This document shows, in pieces, positions 1-10,987 of a DNA stretch of 64,000 nt. The position numbers and the translations under genes are program-made. This stretch comes from Botrytis cinerea B05.10 (taxonomy: Eukaryota > Ascomycota > Leotiomycetes > Helotiales > Sclerotiniaceae), in NCBI RefSeq assembly GCF_000143535.2, contig NC_037319.1, positions 1,860,001-1,924,000 of the forward strand, written 5' to 3'. The notes beneath the pieces were generated by a model. It was not told the DNA's origin. It did no database searches and saw only the letters and a program-made list of their open reading frames with translations. Numbering within the stretch: the first letter of the stretch is position 1; the number at the start of each line of letters is the position of its first letter.

Positions 1-1685
1 CTTCATTCATATCGATTTCAAAAAGACGGATTCGGCGATGATAGCCTCCGTATCCTCCATATCCTCCGAATCCTGCACCGCCACCATAACACATCCAAAG
101 AGCCGGGCTTTCATCCTCCTTTCGAGAAAGAGAGCAGTATTCATTTGCATGATCACTGTATATCTGATTAGCACAGTCTAGTAATTAGGAGATTTGATAC
201 TTACTGCCCACAGCTAACCATCACGACTCCCTGTTCTACAAGTGCATCTCGGAATCCAGAATTGAAACCAGGAGCAGTGACGCCTTCTCTCCACGCGCCC
301 TCTTTATAAAGGGTGTCATCTCTATACTCAGGTAGTGGTATATGAATGAAGGCTAAATCCATATGGATATGGGAATATCCTTCGTGGGCTTTTTTCAGAC
401 CCGAAGCAGTTTGCTTGAACCAATCAATCTGGTCCTTTTTCAACCAATCATACCCCTTAAATGATCTCTCATCTGGTGAATAAGAATGTGTATCTAACAA
501 GTAAATTGTTAGAGCAGAATGCTTGGAGCCACCCTGGGCAAGAACTTCGACAATATAGTTTCCTACCCCTTCGAGTTCTTCTGGACCAGCTTCTGATAAC
601 GAGTATGGCAGAGACTCGATCAATGCCATCTGTTGAGCTCGGGGTAGAGATCCTTCATCATCATGATTACCAAAAATCGTCGCAAATGGGATTTTGCGTT
701 TAATAAACAATTCAGCATATTTGAAAATGGCCTAGATCTGTTAGACGATGAGCTTTTAAACTTGTTAAGGGCGTTCTTACGCTCTGTGCATCCGGTGATG
801 TCTCTCCATTTATTTGGTCACCGCTAAGAATAATCAAATCCGGCTTTTCTTCATCAAGTAATCTTCCAACGAATTCCAATGTTCTAGGATCAGCTTCACA
901 TTTACCGCCATCTTCAGGCATTGCATCTCTACAATGTCCAGTTCCCGTACTCAGATGTAAGTCCGCTGCTTGTAGGATTTTGAATTTCCCATTATCCCTT
1001 ATACGAGGCTTTGGTTTGATTGGCATTATGAGCTTGCCTCTTCGTATACTAAGTCTGGCCTCTTGGACCTCCCCGGAAGAATCCAACAATAATGGTGTGC
1101 CAGTCATTTCCCATCCATCTCGTGGGTCCACAGCGTCTGCTCCAAATAAAACATCCACAGAAGTGACTGCCTCATTCGAATCACTCGCGTGGCGTTTTGC
1201 AGATCGTTTCAGCCATAATCCAGCAGGTCTCGATTCCCATCTCTCATCCCCCTTGCCCTTCGTTGCAGTCGCTGGATCCAGCCTCCCAACATTAACATCC
1301 ATGACAACCTTATCTTCCGATGTAAGTTCCTCTTCTTTCTTTCTTTGCACATGCATATAAGCGCTATTCACCCAACCCTGTCCCAAATACAAGTCCTTCT
1401 CGATACGATGCCATTTATCCGAATCCAGCTTGCAGCTTGTGAAAATGTTGATTTTCGAGCATTTTGTGACAGTGATATCTGTGATCACTAGGCCCGGATG
1501 ATGTGCTGGCATGTAATCATGAAGCGCGGAAGGTAAAACTCGGTATCGATTATCCAGGAACCACAGGATAATTAGGGTAAAAAAAGCAAGCGCACCGAGT
1601 TGCGTCGCTGTGCGGACCTGTCCAGGGTTAGATAGGGCGGAGATACCAAGACTCTAAAATGTATACCTACGATTCTTCTCGTCAT
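1..1685 (-). CDS. dcr2: Dcr2-type calcineurin-like phosphoesterase (3' end beyond window)
   Basis: Metal-dependent phosphatase of the calcineurin-like family; yeast Dcr2 is a cell-cycle/unfolded-protein-response phosphatase (family knowledge). Four exons fit: 1671-1685, 781-1617 with 732-780 as an intron, 205-731, and 1-155 running off the window. Introns are 1618-1670, 732-780 and 156-204. The start is the ATG at 1685, which puts a hydrophobic segment (ALAFFTLIILWFL) near the N-terminus, so a membrane-anchored protein is likely. Metal-binding motifs appear in family order: ADLH, SGDQ, GNHD, then FIHIPLPEY, and finally GHDHANEYC, which is only complete after splicing at 156-204. That splice restores GHDH and strongly supports the model. 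The frame is still open at base 1 after a Gly/Tyr-rich stretch, so the C-terminus is missing here. Confidence 0.9.
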
Positions 1686-2185
1686 CTTAACAAGCTGTGG
1701 TCCTATTGACCTATGCGCAAACGGCTTCTAGCTCACGCAGTTCGTTGAGCTTGTCTTGATGGAATGATTTCGGTGTCCCATCCGTAAAGTTATTGACAGG
1801 TCATTTCAATCTCGATGGTCAGGTCTTCCAATTGCAAGACTCGCACATTAATAAACAAAAAAGGGGGAAACGGATAGAAAAAAAATCAAGGGAGACTCTG
1901 ATGATTGCATCGTTGGTCTGTTCAAGGGTAAGTTCTTTGAAGATCTGGGGTACAAGTAACGCTAATCCTAATTAGGATTTAGCGTCCCGAAACCTTAACC
2001 GGACAAACATAATAAATTCCCTTGACATGAGACGAAAGCATATAGGTATATATATATATGGGAAGCGGGAGTGGTTGTTCCACAATCATACTGAAACGAA
2101 ACTTGTTGTAGCACACTGTTAATTTATATATATACATATATCTTGATACATTGAATACAGAGAAAGTTACATATTACATAGTTTG

Positions 2186-3894
2186 TTAAACATCCATATC
2201 CATCTTCTTCCAGACGCCAACAAATCCTCCACCCGTTATTCTATCTCCAACTCTAGGCCTACATATCATTTCCCATCCTGACATATCCGTGAGATCACTC
2301 GCGTCTCCAGTGCTTGCTTCAACAGGAACACTTTCAGATTCGGATGTTTCCACGTCCTCACTGGTTACCTCATCCTCCTTACTTGAAATCTTTGAGAGCC
2401 ATTCATCAACGATAGATGAAGCTTTGGATCCATCCTTTCTGTCTATTTTCTCAGCTTTGGCTTTCTTCTCGGCCTTGATCAGTGCTCGGGGTTTTACTGA
2501 TCTCACTTCCCATTCTCGTCCCCCTGTACTAAGTTGCGATCCCAGTTCTAACACCCGATCCAACACGAAAGGCAATTTCTTCCCTTTTACAACCTCTAGA
2601 CACTTCATGTGTTGTGTGATACTAGGGCACCATGTGATTAAGCGCCCATCAGGTTTAATGCATTTTCCCACAATTTCCATTTCGTCTTGAATACCGGGTA
2701 TATCTAAGATGGCGTGATCGAGGAAGACACCTTTCGTCTCTTCCAAACGTTTTGAAAGGTAATCATGAATACTACCAACATGAAAATCGATGTGGGGGAA
2801 ATACGCTCCATGACGGTAATTTCTTACAGTTTTTTGTGCATGTCTCGAATGGCGTTCGTCCGCATCTAAGCTATGAATCACGGCTCGTCGCTGTGAGCGC
2901 CATTCATTGTATAGATCAGTCATTTTCTCAGCTCTCTCGCTAAGCTTGCCTCCGTATCGAAAGATATCTTCATCAGGGGAAATCTTGCCTCTCGTTTGAA
3001 GAAACCTCGGTATTGGCGGAGCCCTTGTGTTTGCTCCATGGATCGCTCGAGCAAGATGCAGAGTTAATGAACCGGCACCGGTACCAGCCTCGAAAATCTC
3101 CAGTGTTTCACTATTTTGTTTCACGGAATCCCAGTCCTCAGGTAATTCTACGTCTGTGAGTTCTGTTGGCTCAATAGGGAGTTCCTTGATCTCTTCTGAC
3201 AATTCGTCCTTCTCTAGAATATCTGTAGATTCAAGGTTTTTGCTCTCAGGAGACGTCGCCGGCTTCAGATCATCTTCATCTTGCGACACATCTTGCGAAA
3301 CAACAGGTGCGTTAAGTGGCCTATGAGGACTAAACTTCTCAAGTTCAATGGCGCTTTCAGATTGATGAGATGGCACTGCCGCAAAATTGAGGTCTAGTAA
3401 AGAAACAATCAAGCTTGCATCTGAGGAATAGATCTACCAACATTAACCACTACCCCGTAAATTTCCAAACAAAAAAAACCTACAGGTGTCACGATCCTTG
3501 GAGCATTATCACAGTATTGACCAAGCGTAGGTTCATATATGCGAAATAATGCTTTTTTACCACCAGCCACTACAGATCTGTATGGTTTTCCAATAACGTC
3601 ATCTGCCTTGACTTTTCTGTGATCCTTGAATACAAGAGAATCACCTCGTTTTAGAGGCTTTGACAAAGTAGGTACAGCCCTTGGATTCGATTCCGGCTTC
3701 AGCAGAACAATATCATTGACTTTTCACAAGAATCGAAGAAATCAGTAAAGCTGTAAAAATTAAAGATAGAAGATATGTTTCCTACCTCTGACCAATCTTT
3801 GAGTGAAAGGCCGACGACTACATGGTGAGCATATTGACTTGTAGGAGTTTATTCTCTTAGTACCAAAAGATATGGCACGTTGAGTTGTTAACAT
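2186..3894 (-). CDS. Mitochondrial tRNA (adenine-58-N1)-methyltransferase, Trm61/GCD14 family
   Basis: SAM-dependent methyltransferase of the TRM61/GCD14 family that makes m1A58 in tRNA. Exons 3786-3894, 3484-3719 and 2186-3433 give 530 aa; introns are 3720-3785 and 3434-3483. The SAM site is visible as FEAGTGAGSLTLHLARA, followed much later by FLDHAILDIPG (motif IV region). The start at 3894 gives an N-terminus rich in Arg, Ser and Thr with almost no acidic residues (MLTTQRAISFGTKRINSYKS), typical of a mitochondrial presequence, so this is probably the organellar enzyme (like TRMT61B) rather than the nuclear Trm6/Trm61 subunit. An acidic Ser/Glu-rich insert (about residues 130-220) precedes the SAM site and a Lys-rich tail follows it. 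It is divergent from the lipase gene at 4125 with a 230-bp shared upstream region. Confidence 0.82.
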
Positions 3895-4124
3895 TGTGAT
3901 GTTTTTAAAAATAATTTGATGTTTGATTTATGGATTTGATATCGATGGCTCCCGCTTTTCACATGCAACCTTCTACATTCACGCTAGCGGCCGCATTCCT
4001 TACAAGGGTCTTAGCTAACTACCAGCTGAAAGCCGAAGGTGGCTTTCATCATACTTCACCTCATCACAACAACACATCAATCCAGATCAATCTTTGAAAT
4101 TCGCATCTCACGTACTCATTGGAG

Positions 4125-5097
4125 ATGTACACAGAAATTGAAGGAACCCACAAGATTGGTTCTCAATCCCTCTATACCAAAACCTGGAAAGTCCGTTGAC
4201 CCCTCCCGTCCTCAGGTCATTCTCAATACAAACTAACTTAATCTCCAGCCTAATGCTCCTCCCGTAGCTAAACTGATTTTCATCCATGGCTTCTCCGACC
4301 ACGTGAATCGTTACTATATCCTCTTTCCCACACTTGCCTCACGCGGAATCGAAGTACACGCTTTCGACCAAAGAGGCTGGGGTCGAAGCGTCACCAAGCC
4401 CTCCGAAAAAGGTCTTACGGGACCAACTTCTCTGGTCATCTCTGACATCGTTTCGTTCATTAAGACACAATTGCCTTCTCCTGTTCCTGTCTTTTTGATG
4501 GGTCATTCGATGGGTGGTGGTGAGGTTGTTACGCTGGCTAGTGATCCACAATATGCGGAATTGATGAATAGCATCCGAGGCTTTATTTTGGAGAGTCCTT
4601 TCATTGCGTTTCCAAAAGGCTTTGAACCTAGTTTTCTTACTGTGTTTTTCGGACGATTGGCGGGCAAAGTTTTACCACATAAACAAATGGTGAATAGACT
4701 TCCGCCCGAGAATCTGACCAGAGATCCCGAGGTTATAAAGTCGATGAATGAGGATACGTTATTGCATAATACGGGGACACTGGAGGGACTGGCGGGGATG
4801 TTGGACAGAACTGCTGCGATGAACCAGGGAAAGACCAAGTTAAATCCTGGGGTCAAAAGCTTGTGGTTAGGGCATGGGACAGTTGATAAAGGGACGAGTT
4901 TCGAGGGAAGTGAAAAGTGGTTTAATGAGCAGACAAGTTTGAAGGATAAGGAGTTCAAGAGATATGAGGGATGGTTCCATCAATTGCATGCAGATTTGCC
5001 TGATAATCGCGAGGTTTTCGCTAAGGACGTTGGGGATTGGATTTTGGCTAGATGTGATGGGGAGGAGGCTAGTAAAGCGGCTCAATCGAAGTTGTGA
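4125..5097 (+). CDS. Monoacylglycerol lipase-like serine hydrolase (Yju3 family)
   Basis: Alpha/beta hydrolase that should release fatty acid from monoacylglycerols in lipid turnover. Exon 1 (4125-4190) encodes MYTEIEGTHKIGSQSLYTKTW; the intron 4191-4248 has donor GTCCGT and branch/acceptor ACTAACTTAATCTCCAG; exon 2 is 4249-5097. The product is 304 aa, close to yeast Yju3. The oxyanion region (IFIHGFSDH), the nucleophile elbow GHSMGGG, the acid region GHGTVDKGTSFEGSEKW and the catalytic His in GWFHQLHADLP are all present and in family order. No signal peptide is seen. The neighbouring methyltransferase is transcribed away from it. Confidence 0.9.
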
Positions 5098-5236
5098 TCT
5101 ACAACACTTTAACGAAGAAATATTGGCGTTCTTGGAAGGTTGGGAGACCAGTTACGATATTACGTCATAGTTATAATCTAATTTGAAATGTTTGTTTTTT
5201 CCTCTTTAGTGTTAACGCAAAGCTTTAGAAATTTCC

Positions 5237-6546
5237 TTAGGTTTGGAGTCGGGCAATATTTATCGACCTGGTGCTGATCTTCTTCGATTGCGTAGCCTTC
5301 GACTGCGTAGCCTTCGTAGGCATTTTTACACCTTCGTCCGGCATCCCTCCATACGTTGCAACATAACCCTGCAACTTCCATAGTCTCATCTGTATCTCTT
5401 TGGTCGCATTCTTGTGTTTGACAACCAAGATCTGATTCCCAAATATTCGATTCCCCTCTCTGATCTTCTCGATCCACTGTTTACCCATCATCGTTCTTAG
5501 GTTAAACACAGGCACAGCTTTCCTTCCTCCGGGTCCGATTCTCTTAATTTCGAACTCTCCAGGAGGAACTTCTTGCTCTTGCTCTTGTTCCCATCCCTGC
5601 TCCCCTTCTCCCCTCGAAGCAAGCTTCTGACCCATCCACAATACACAGCCAGTCTGTTCACTGAATTCCACTTCTTCCCAATTCGCACATTTGTGTATAT
5701 AACTCTTCTTCTTACACAAATACTCCAATAATTCCGCCGTCCGCCTCCTCATCAATTCCAGTAGAAAAGTATCCATATCTGATCTCCAGGTAGCTTGTAG
5801 CACAGCATGTTTCCTCGCTGTACTTTTTGCCTGCATGAGTCCAAATTTTTTGTATATCCCCGTGTATCCAGATTTTGTCTTGAAGAAGGACTGGAGGAGC
5901 GATTGGCGCAGAGCTACGTAGGAGGTGGATCCTAATGAGGGGGTGTGTAGAGTGTTTTGCTCGGAGGATTTGACGTTGGGTGAATGGGGAGAGAGACTTC
6001 GAGGAACGTGCCAGGGGGCAGATGTGGTGGGATGCGCCATTATTGTGAAATCCTGGAGAAAGAAACTAGGGAGCGAGAGTTGTGTTGCAGTACATTGACG
6101 GACGGGGGTTGCAAGGGCGAGAGCTGAGGATGTGTTAGCATTAAGCACTATAGATAATTGGAAACAATAATACCATAAGGATTTTTGGCAAGCTGCTCTT
6201 GAAAAGCTGTTCGACCTTCTTTCTTGGGTTGCGGTTTGGGAGCTGAATGTTTGTTTCGGGCTTCTTGGAATAAGGGATTCATGAGTGGTGAAAGAGGCAA
6301 CTCTCGGCGTTTGTTCCCTTTTCCATTTCCATCCCTTTGCCCTTCTGTTCCTTCTACAGTCGTGGTTTGGATGCCATCGGCTCTGCCCCCCTGACTCAAG
6401 TCGCATGTGGTAGCAGAGCTGGAAGTGACATTTTTGAAGTCTTTGGCGTTCGCAATTGATTTCGAAGCCGATGTAGAATAATTCCAGTTAGAGCATTTCA
6501 AGTACCTTCCAGCACTTCTGCCATGAAAAATTCTGCATCCCTTCAT
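5237..6546 (-). CDS. Conserved fungal protein, probably mitochondrial
   Basis: Two exons, 6174-6546 and 5237-6123, with a 50-bp intron 6124-6173 (donor GTATTA, branch GCTAAC, acceptor CAG) give 419 aa. The start is the ATG at 6546; a longer open frame to 6570 begins with TTG and is not used. The N-terminus (MKGCRIFHGRSAGRYLKC) is basic and lacks acid, and its gene shares a 186-bp divergent upstream region with mitochondrial ClpP, so I infer a mitochondrial protein. Landmarks are RELPLSPLMNPLF, a LAKNPYALALATPVRQC block spanning the splice and a Trp-rich C-terminal half. I do not recognise the family with certainty; a mitoribosome or respiratory-growth role is possible but unproven. The C-terminus carries a short tandem repeat (ATQSKATQSKK). 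Confidence 0.75.
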
Positions 6547-6732
6547 ACCACATATCACTGTCGTTAACAACCCAAGAAAAACTGGCGGGGTATAAACTAA
6601 GAATGTTCGTCAAAATCAATCAATCAAAGCTCAAGCGAAAACGCGACAATCGCGTCTCCCAACCAGCTTCATTATCTAAGTACATCACCCCCACTACTCT
6701 TACAGACGTCACATCATCAATCATACTTCATA
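6547..6732. promoter_or_regulatory. Shared divergent upstream region of two mitochondrial-type genes
   Basis: This 186-bp segment separates the start codons of the mitochondrial-type gene on the minus strand and ClpP on the plus strand. It must hold both 5' leaders and probably a bidirectional promoter. No convincing TATA box is visible. This is inference from gene layout. Confidence 0.5.
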
Positions 6733-7630
6733 ATGCTCGCAACACGGATATTCCGATCGCATGCAGCGCGCAAGGCTGTCTTCACAGGAATTAGATCTAT
6801 ATCTTCTCTACCCTCGCAATCCGAACCAAATAAATCATGGACCCCCGTACCATATATCACAGAGACGATTGTGAGCAGGATATAGAACCCTATGACTTTG
6901 CGAATATGTGCTAATGAGATAGGGAGGTGGATGGCGTACCTGTATGTATATTTACGACGGATTTGGTACTGGGAATACAAAATACTGACGAGTTGAGAAT
7001 CAGCGGATATATTTTCCAAGCTTTTACAAGTGTGTTTCCCTCATACCGGTGCTTTGGTCTTCGACCATAGGATATGTTATTGATACAAGATAGGAGCGAA
7101 TTATTTGTTTGAATGGCGAGGTCAATTCATCACTTTCGGCGGCCGTTGTAGCCCAACTCCTTTACCTCGAATCCGACGCTCCAGAAAAAGCCATAACTCT
7201 ATACATTAACTCGCCGGGTGGCTCCGTCACCGCCGGTCTCGCCATCTACGACACAATGACCTATATCAAATCACCCGTCTCCACTGTCTGCGTCGGTCAG
7301 GCCGCATCCATGGGCTCGCTTCTTCTATGCGGAGGAGAACCAGGAAAAAGATTCTGTTTGCCGCACAGTTCGATTATGATACATCAACCAAGTGGAGGAT
7401 ATTCAGGCCAAGCTACCGATATCGCGATTCACGCGACGGAGATTCTGAGGGTTAGAAAGAGCCTGAATGAGATTTATAAGAGGCATTTGACCAAGGAACA
7501 CAGCCTGGAAGAAATTGAGAGGATGATGGAGAGGGACAAGTTTTTGAGTGCGCAGGAGGCGTTGGAGATGGGTATTGTGGATGAAATTCTTGACAGACGG
7601 GAACCTGAAGGAAAGAAGGAGAACAGTTAG
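6733..7630 (+). CDS. clpP: Mitochondrial ATP-dependent Clp protease proteolytic subunit
   Basis: Serine peptidase core of the mitochondrial Clp protease, which degrades misfolded matrix proteins with a ClpX partner. Four exons: 6733-6870, 6923-6941, 7004-7029 and 7094-7630, giving 239 aa. The two tiny exons (19 and 26 nt) are supported because joining them rebuilds the N-terminal block [19 protein letters not shown] that precedes CLNGEVN. Exon 1 encodes a basic presequence ([19 protein letters not shown]). The oxyanion strand [16 protein letters not shown], catalytic Ser in [11 protein letters not shown] and catalytic His in IMIHQPSGG are visible, and GIVDEILD lies near the C-terminus. Filamentous fungi such as Podospora keep ClpP while Saccharomyces lacks it. 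It is divergently transcribed from the gene ending at 5237. Confidence 0.95.
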
Positions 7631-8309
7631 GAGTTAGGTTTCTTAGGGCTATACATAATTCAGAAGAAACGTCCTGAAGGATTTGAAGGTTCGACCTTGC
7701 GCTTTCCCTTCCAAGAAAGATCGCGAGATTCAGGCTTTGATTATTGCCCCATAGCGTACGAGATGCATGTCCAGTTATGGCTCAAGGCTCTTGGTTTCTT
7801 CCTTAGGGGCGATATTGTGTGGCTTTTCGAGGTTCTTAACTCACAAAAATGTCTGGCGGGTACGGAATCCGCGTTCAATGAGACTGGAACCTCTCGCTCG
7901 AGTGGAGCGATTATCATTTACGCCGCACAGAGATTTCCCTGATAAATACTTTTTTTCCCCACAAGGCATCACACAATCAACTATTTTCCTCCACATTGGG
8001 ATCTTGAATTACCGAGCACATATGCCAAAGTTGTTGGAACATTAGTATGAGGTCTAGCGTTCATGATTCAAAACGGAATCCTGCTATATCTTATCTTTGC
8101 AAGGCATCACTCCCTCAACCTTAAATCTTTTTATCTACCCCTCTTTATCATTTATTTTGCCGGAATGCGTATCTACTCCCAATACTCCCAGTTCCATTGC
8201 CACAGAAGAAATTTAGCCCCTCTCTTTCCAACGTGATCGCATCAATATCTCGTTCTGTATTCTCTCGTTTTAACTCTCCAATATGATACCAACTGAGCTC
8301 AATTCTTTC
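7631..8309. other. Intergenic region between ClpP and 5S rRNA
   Basis: It contains the ClpP 3' untranslated region and 5S flank. Several short frames exist, but none carries recognisable protein features. I see no gene here. Confidence 0.5.
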
Positions 8310-8429
8310 ACATACGACCATAGACTGAAGAGAATTGGGCATCCCGTCCGCTCTGCCATACACAAGCTTCAGATCGGTGGATTAGTAGTTGGGTGGGTGA
8401 CCACCAGCGAATCCCCACTGTTGTATGTT
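8310..8429 (+). rRNA. 5S ribosomal RNA gene (dispersed copy)
   Basis: The segment starts with ACATACGACCATAG and contains GGGCATCCCGTCCGCTCTGCC, then TAGTAGTTGGGTGGGTGACC, ACCAGCGAATCCCC and the closing TGTTGTATGTT, which pairs with the 5' end. These are the conserved blocks of Pezizomycotina 5S rRNA, and the order and length (about 119 nt) match. An internal helix arm is also paired (CTGAAG near 8325 with CTTCAG near 8378). A T-run (CTTTT from 8431, then longer T tracts) follows as a Pol III terminator. 5S genes in filamentous ascomycetes lie scattered outside the rDNA, so an isolated copy is normal. The exact ends may be off by 1-2 nt. Confidence 0.93.
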
Positions 8430-8475
8430 CCTTTTGCAATTTTCATTTATTTATTTTTTTTTGGCTTTTTTTACC
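8430..8475 (+). terminator. Pol III T-tract terminator after 5S rRNA
   Basis: CTTTT begins 2-3 nt after the 5S 3' end, and tracts of 8-9 T and then 6 T follow within 45 bp. RNA polymerase III stops at such T runs. Confidence 0.7.
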
Positions 8476-9148
8476 TCCTATGAAGGACAGTGAAAGCTGG
8501 TGCGGGGATAGGAGAAAGGTTAGGCAGAGTGAGGCTCAGTTGCTTCAAATCCAACCCCCTTCTATCTCTTCTCCATTCTCTAATTCATAGCTTTTCTTAT
8601 CGTCTCCCCATCCCACCTCGTGACCGTCATCTTTCCACTTGTCTCTTACCACTTCGTTTTCCCAATGCTGTTCCTCGTCTCCTATCTCGTTCTCCATGCT
8701 ATCTTCCTCTCCCCCCTCTTCTTGTATTCCTTTTTCTCTCTCATGGTCTTGCTTCCCAAATACTTCACACCCCAAAGCTCCTCTCATCCTTCCCACTTCC
8801 AAAATCCCATCGTGTCTCTCATGCACATCCTGGTTGCTATATTTCACTTTATACTTTGTGGAATCCATCACTCCATTATTATTGCTTAGCGAGAACGAAG
8901 TAGATCCTTTTGTAGTGCTGACATAGATAGATGCATCTGTTGTTATATCTTCTGGGTTTGTTGGAGTCTGGGTTATGGGAATTGGGGATGTGGAACCTGA
9001 TGAGGTAGGGGGATATATAGGGGTGAAGGAAAGTGCTATACGCAGTTTTTTGCGAGGGAGGGGGGCTTGTGGATCGGGGCTAATGATTGTTAGTTCTTTT
9101 CTGATCAGGGAGAAAAAGAGAATGAATTGGTGGTGAGGGAGGAACATA

Positions 9149-10987
9149 CTAAATAATCGCAGCATATGCTCTTTTTGATGGACAATGCCCATATTTATCC
9201 TGTAAGCACATCGTGTTAGCTTTCGTCTTAATCGTGCTTTCATGTTGGTAAAACTTGAATAGTGGGAATAGCAGGAGTTGTAGCACATAATCACGAGTAC
9301 CAAGAATTCCAAAACAAATGGGGAAGCTTACGATAATCCCTTTGTTCCATCTCTCCAACACACATCTAATAACTTCCTTCTCTTCTTCCAAAGCATTCAT
9401 ACTTTGCGGTAAAGATGGGGCGGGATATATAACCGTTATATTTTGGATAGAACCAGCGGTTATGAGGTAATGACAGCCGAATTCCGGAAGTGAAGGATCT
9501 GGTTGTTGTCGTCGAAAAGTCTGAGGAGGATCTGGACATATTGGCGCTGATTTTGGAGGAGTTTCTACAAATCTTTGTTGGCTGTATTGTGGGGTTGACG
9601 GAGCAGAAGAGCGAGGGAAGTATGCAGAAAAAGTTGATGAGGAGGAGGAGTACGGGGGGTGTAAACGAGATTTCGCTCGTTCGTCTACAAATACTGATGG
9701 GAGTAGTGTTGTTGTGTCTTCGGGGTTTTCGTTTTCCTCTTCTCCTTTGTTTTCCTCTTCCTCGCTTTCTTTTTCTTCTTCGTCCTCACTCTCAGTCTTC
9801 TCCTCTTCTTCTTCTTTCCCCTCTTCATCATCTTCGTCTTCGTATTCATGCCTACCCTTCTCTTCATCATCACAAACATCATCCACCAATTCAACCCCCC
9901 CTGCCAATTCCAGATACAGACCCTTCTCAACCTGCCCCTCCTCTTTCCCAGACTCAAACTTTTCAATCTTCCAATCATTACAATCATTACCGAAAAACTC
10001 GTCCAAAAAATCCTCATACCCCAATCCGCATTTCTCAATCTCTTCCCATCGCTCTTTTGCTTCTTTAGTTTCTCTTTCGATTTCTTTGGCTTTCTTACTT
10101 GCTCTGTCTTCACTACTTTCAATATCCCCTCTTCTATCCCTTCCCCTGACACGTTCCCTACTACCACCCCTCTCACCCGGCAAAGACAAAGAACCCCCCT
10201 CTAACAAATTCAACCGATCTCTCAATCTCAACACCTCATCCACAAGATCCGGAAGTTGCAAGCCCGGAGAAGGGGATGGCGATGCATATCTCGTTCTATG
10301 AATATGTTGATGATTCAGAGGCGCATTTACAAATTGATTACCCGCTGAAAACCCACTGCTATACATATTTTCATTCGCATATCGATAGCCGTTCGCGTGG
10401 CCAAATTGGTTCTGCACGTGATATGGATATGCTTGGGGGGAGAGAGACGGTGTAACGAAAGGTGTGTATGAAGGGGGTGGAGAACCAAATTGTGTGGTTG
10501 TGGTGGAAGTAGAAGACATGTTTCGTCTGTGGCTTGAAGATTGGTGTGAGGATTGGTGTGATGAGGAGGAAGCAGAAGAGGGTGGATGAAAAGGGGATCG
10601 AGGAGGACTGGGAGGTAGAACCTGAATGTTGTTTGGATCAAGTTTGATTTCCGGTTGAGTATCCTGTGGCTCTACTGAGTTTGCAATCGAACGAGTGTTG
10701 GGAACTGGGACTGATGGAACTGGGGTTGAAATTGCAGCGGGAGACAGAGCCGAATCAGATTGTGTGATTGAAGAGACGGAATCTGATGATACAGATACAA
10801 TATTTTGTTCCTGTGTTTGTACTTCTGCTTGTACTTCTGTCTCTAATACCGGTTCCTCTGATAACAAAACCGGTATCGTTGCTTTAGGTTCTGTAGAAGA
10901 ACCAGATCCCAAAGCACTAGTAATCGATACGGGTGCAAAGAGTTTCTTATGCAGAGTAGCTTTCGAGGATTTGCTACTATGAAACAT
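9149..10987 (-). CDS. Ser/Pro-rich and acidic low-complexity protein of unknown function
   Basis: Exon 1 is 9332-10987 from the ATG at 10987 (MFHSSKSSKATLHKKLF); a 132-bp intron 9200-9331 (GTAAGC...TTACAG) leads to a short last exon 9149-9199 ending in YGHCPSKRAYAAII. The spliced product is 568 aa. The intron is a multiple of three with no stop, so a retained form of 612 aa is possible. The N-terminal third is Ser/Thr/Pro-rich and disordered, a basic/charged segment (about 270-330) may form a coiled coil, and a long Glu/Asp/Lys run (about 375-440) is strongly acidic. The only ordered-looking part is the C-terminus (FGCHYLITAGSIQNITVIYP, then LEEEKEVIRCVLERWNKG), which may be a small domain. 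I do not recognise a family. Many long frames on the opposite strand here are composition shadows. Confidence 0.65.
   Translation of the reverse strand: MFHSSKSSKATLHKKLFAPVSITSALGSGSSTEPKATIPVLLSEEPVLETEVQAEVQTQEQNIVSVSSDSVSSITQSDSALSPAAISTPVPSVPVPNTRSIANSVEPQDTQPEIKLDPNNIQVLPPSPPRSPFHPPSSASSSSHQSSHQSSSHRRNMSSTSTTTTQFGSPPPSYTPFVTPSLSPQAYPYHVQNQFGHANGYRYANENMYSSGFSAGNQFVNAPLNHQHIHRTRYASPSPSPGLQLPDLVDEVLRLRDRLNLLEGGSLSLPGERGGSRERVRGRDRRGDIESSEDRASKKAKEIERETKEAKERWEEIEKCGLGYEDFLDEFFGNDCNDWKIEKFESGKEEGQVEKGLYLELAGGVELVDDVCDDEEKGRHEYEDEDDEEGKEEEEEKTESEDEEEKESEEEENKGEEENENPEDTTTLLPSVFVDERAKSRLHPPYSSSSSTFSAYFPRSSAPSTPQYSQQRFVETPPKSAPICPDPPQTFRRQQPDPSLPEFGCHYLITAGSIQNITVIYPAPSLPQSMNALEEEKEVIRCVLERWNKGIIVSFPICFGILGTRDYVLQLLLFPLFKFYQHESTIKTKANTMCLQDKYGHCPSKRAYAAII

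Noticed and set aside
7685..7715. GGTTCGACC motif suggesting a tRNA T-arm
   Set aside because: No matching acceptor, D or anticodon stems around it.
8545..9312. 255-codon minus-strand frame downstream of the acidic-protein gene
   Set aside because: Low-complexity, partly antisense to repeat-like sequence, overlaps the intron and last exon of the gene at 9149-10987, and has no family features.
9490..10301. Several Ser- or Pro/Leu-rich plus-strand frames of 100-195 codons
   Set aside because: They mirror the Glu/Asp-rich coding strand (GAG/GAA runs read as CTC/TTC); composition shadows of the minus-strand gene.
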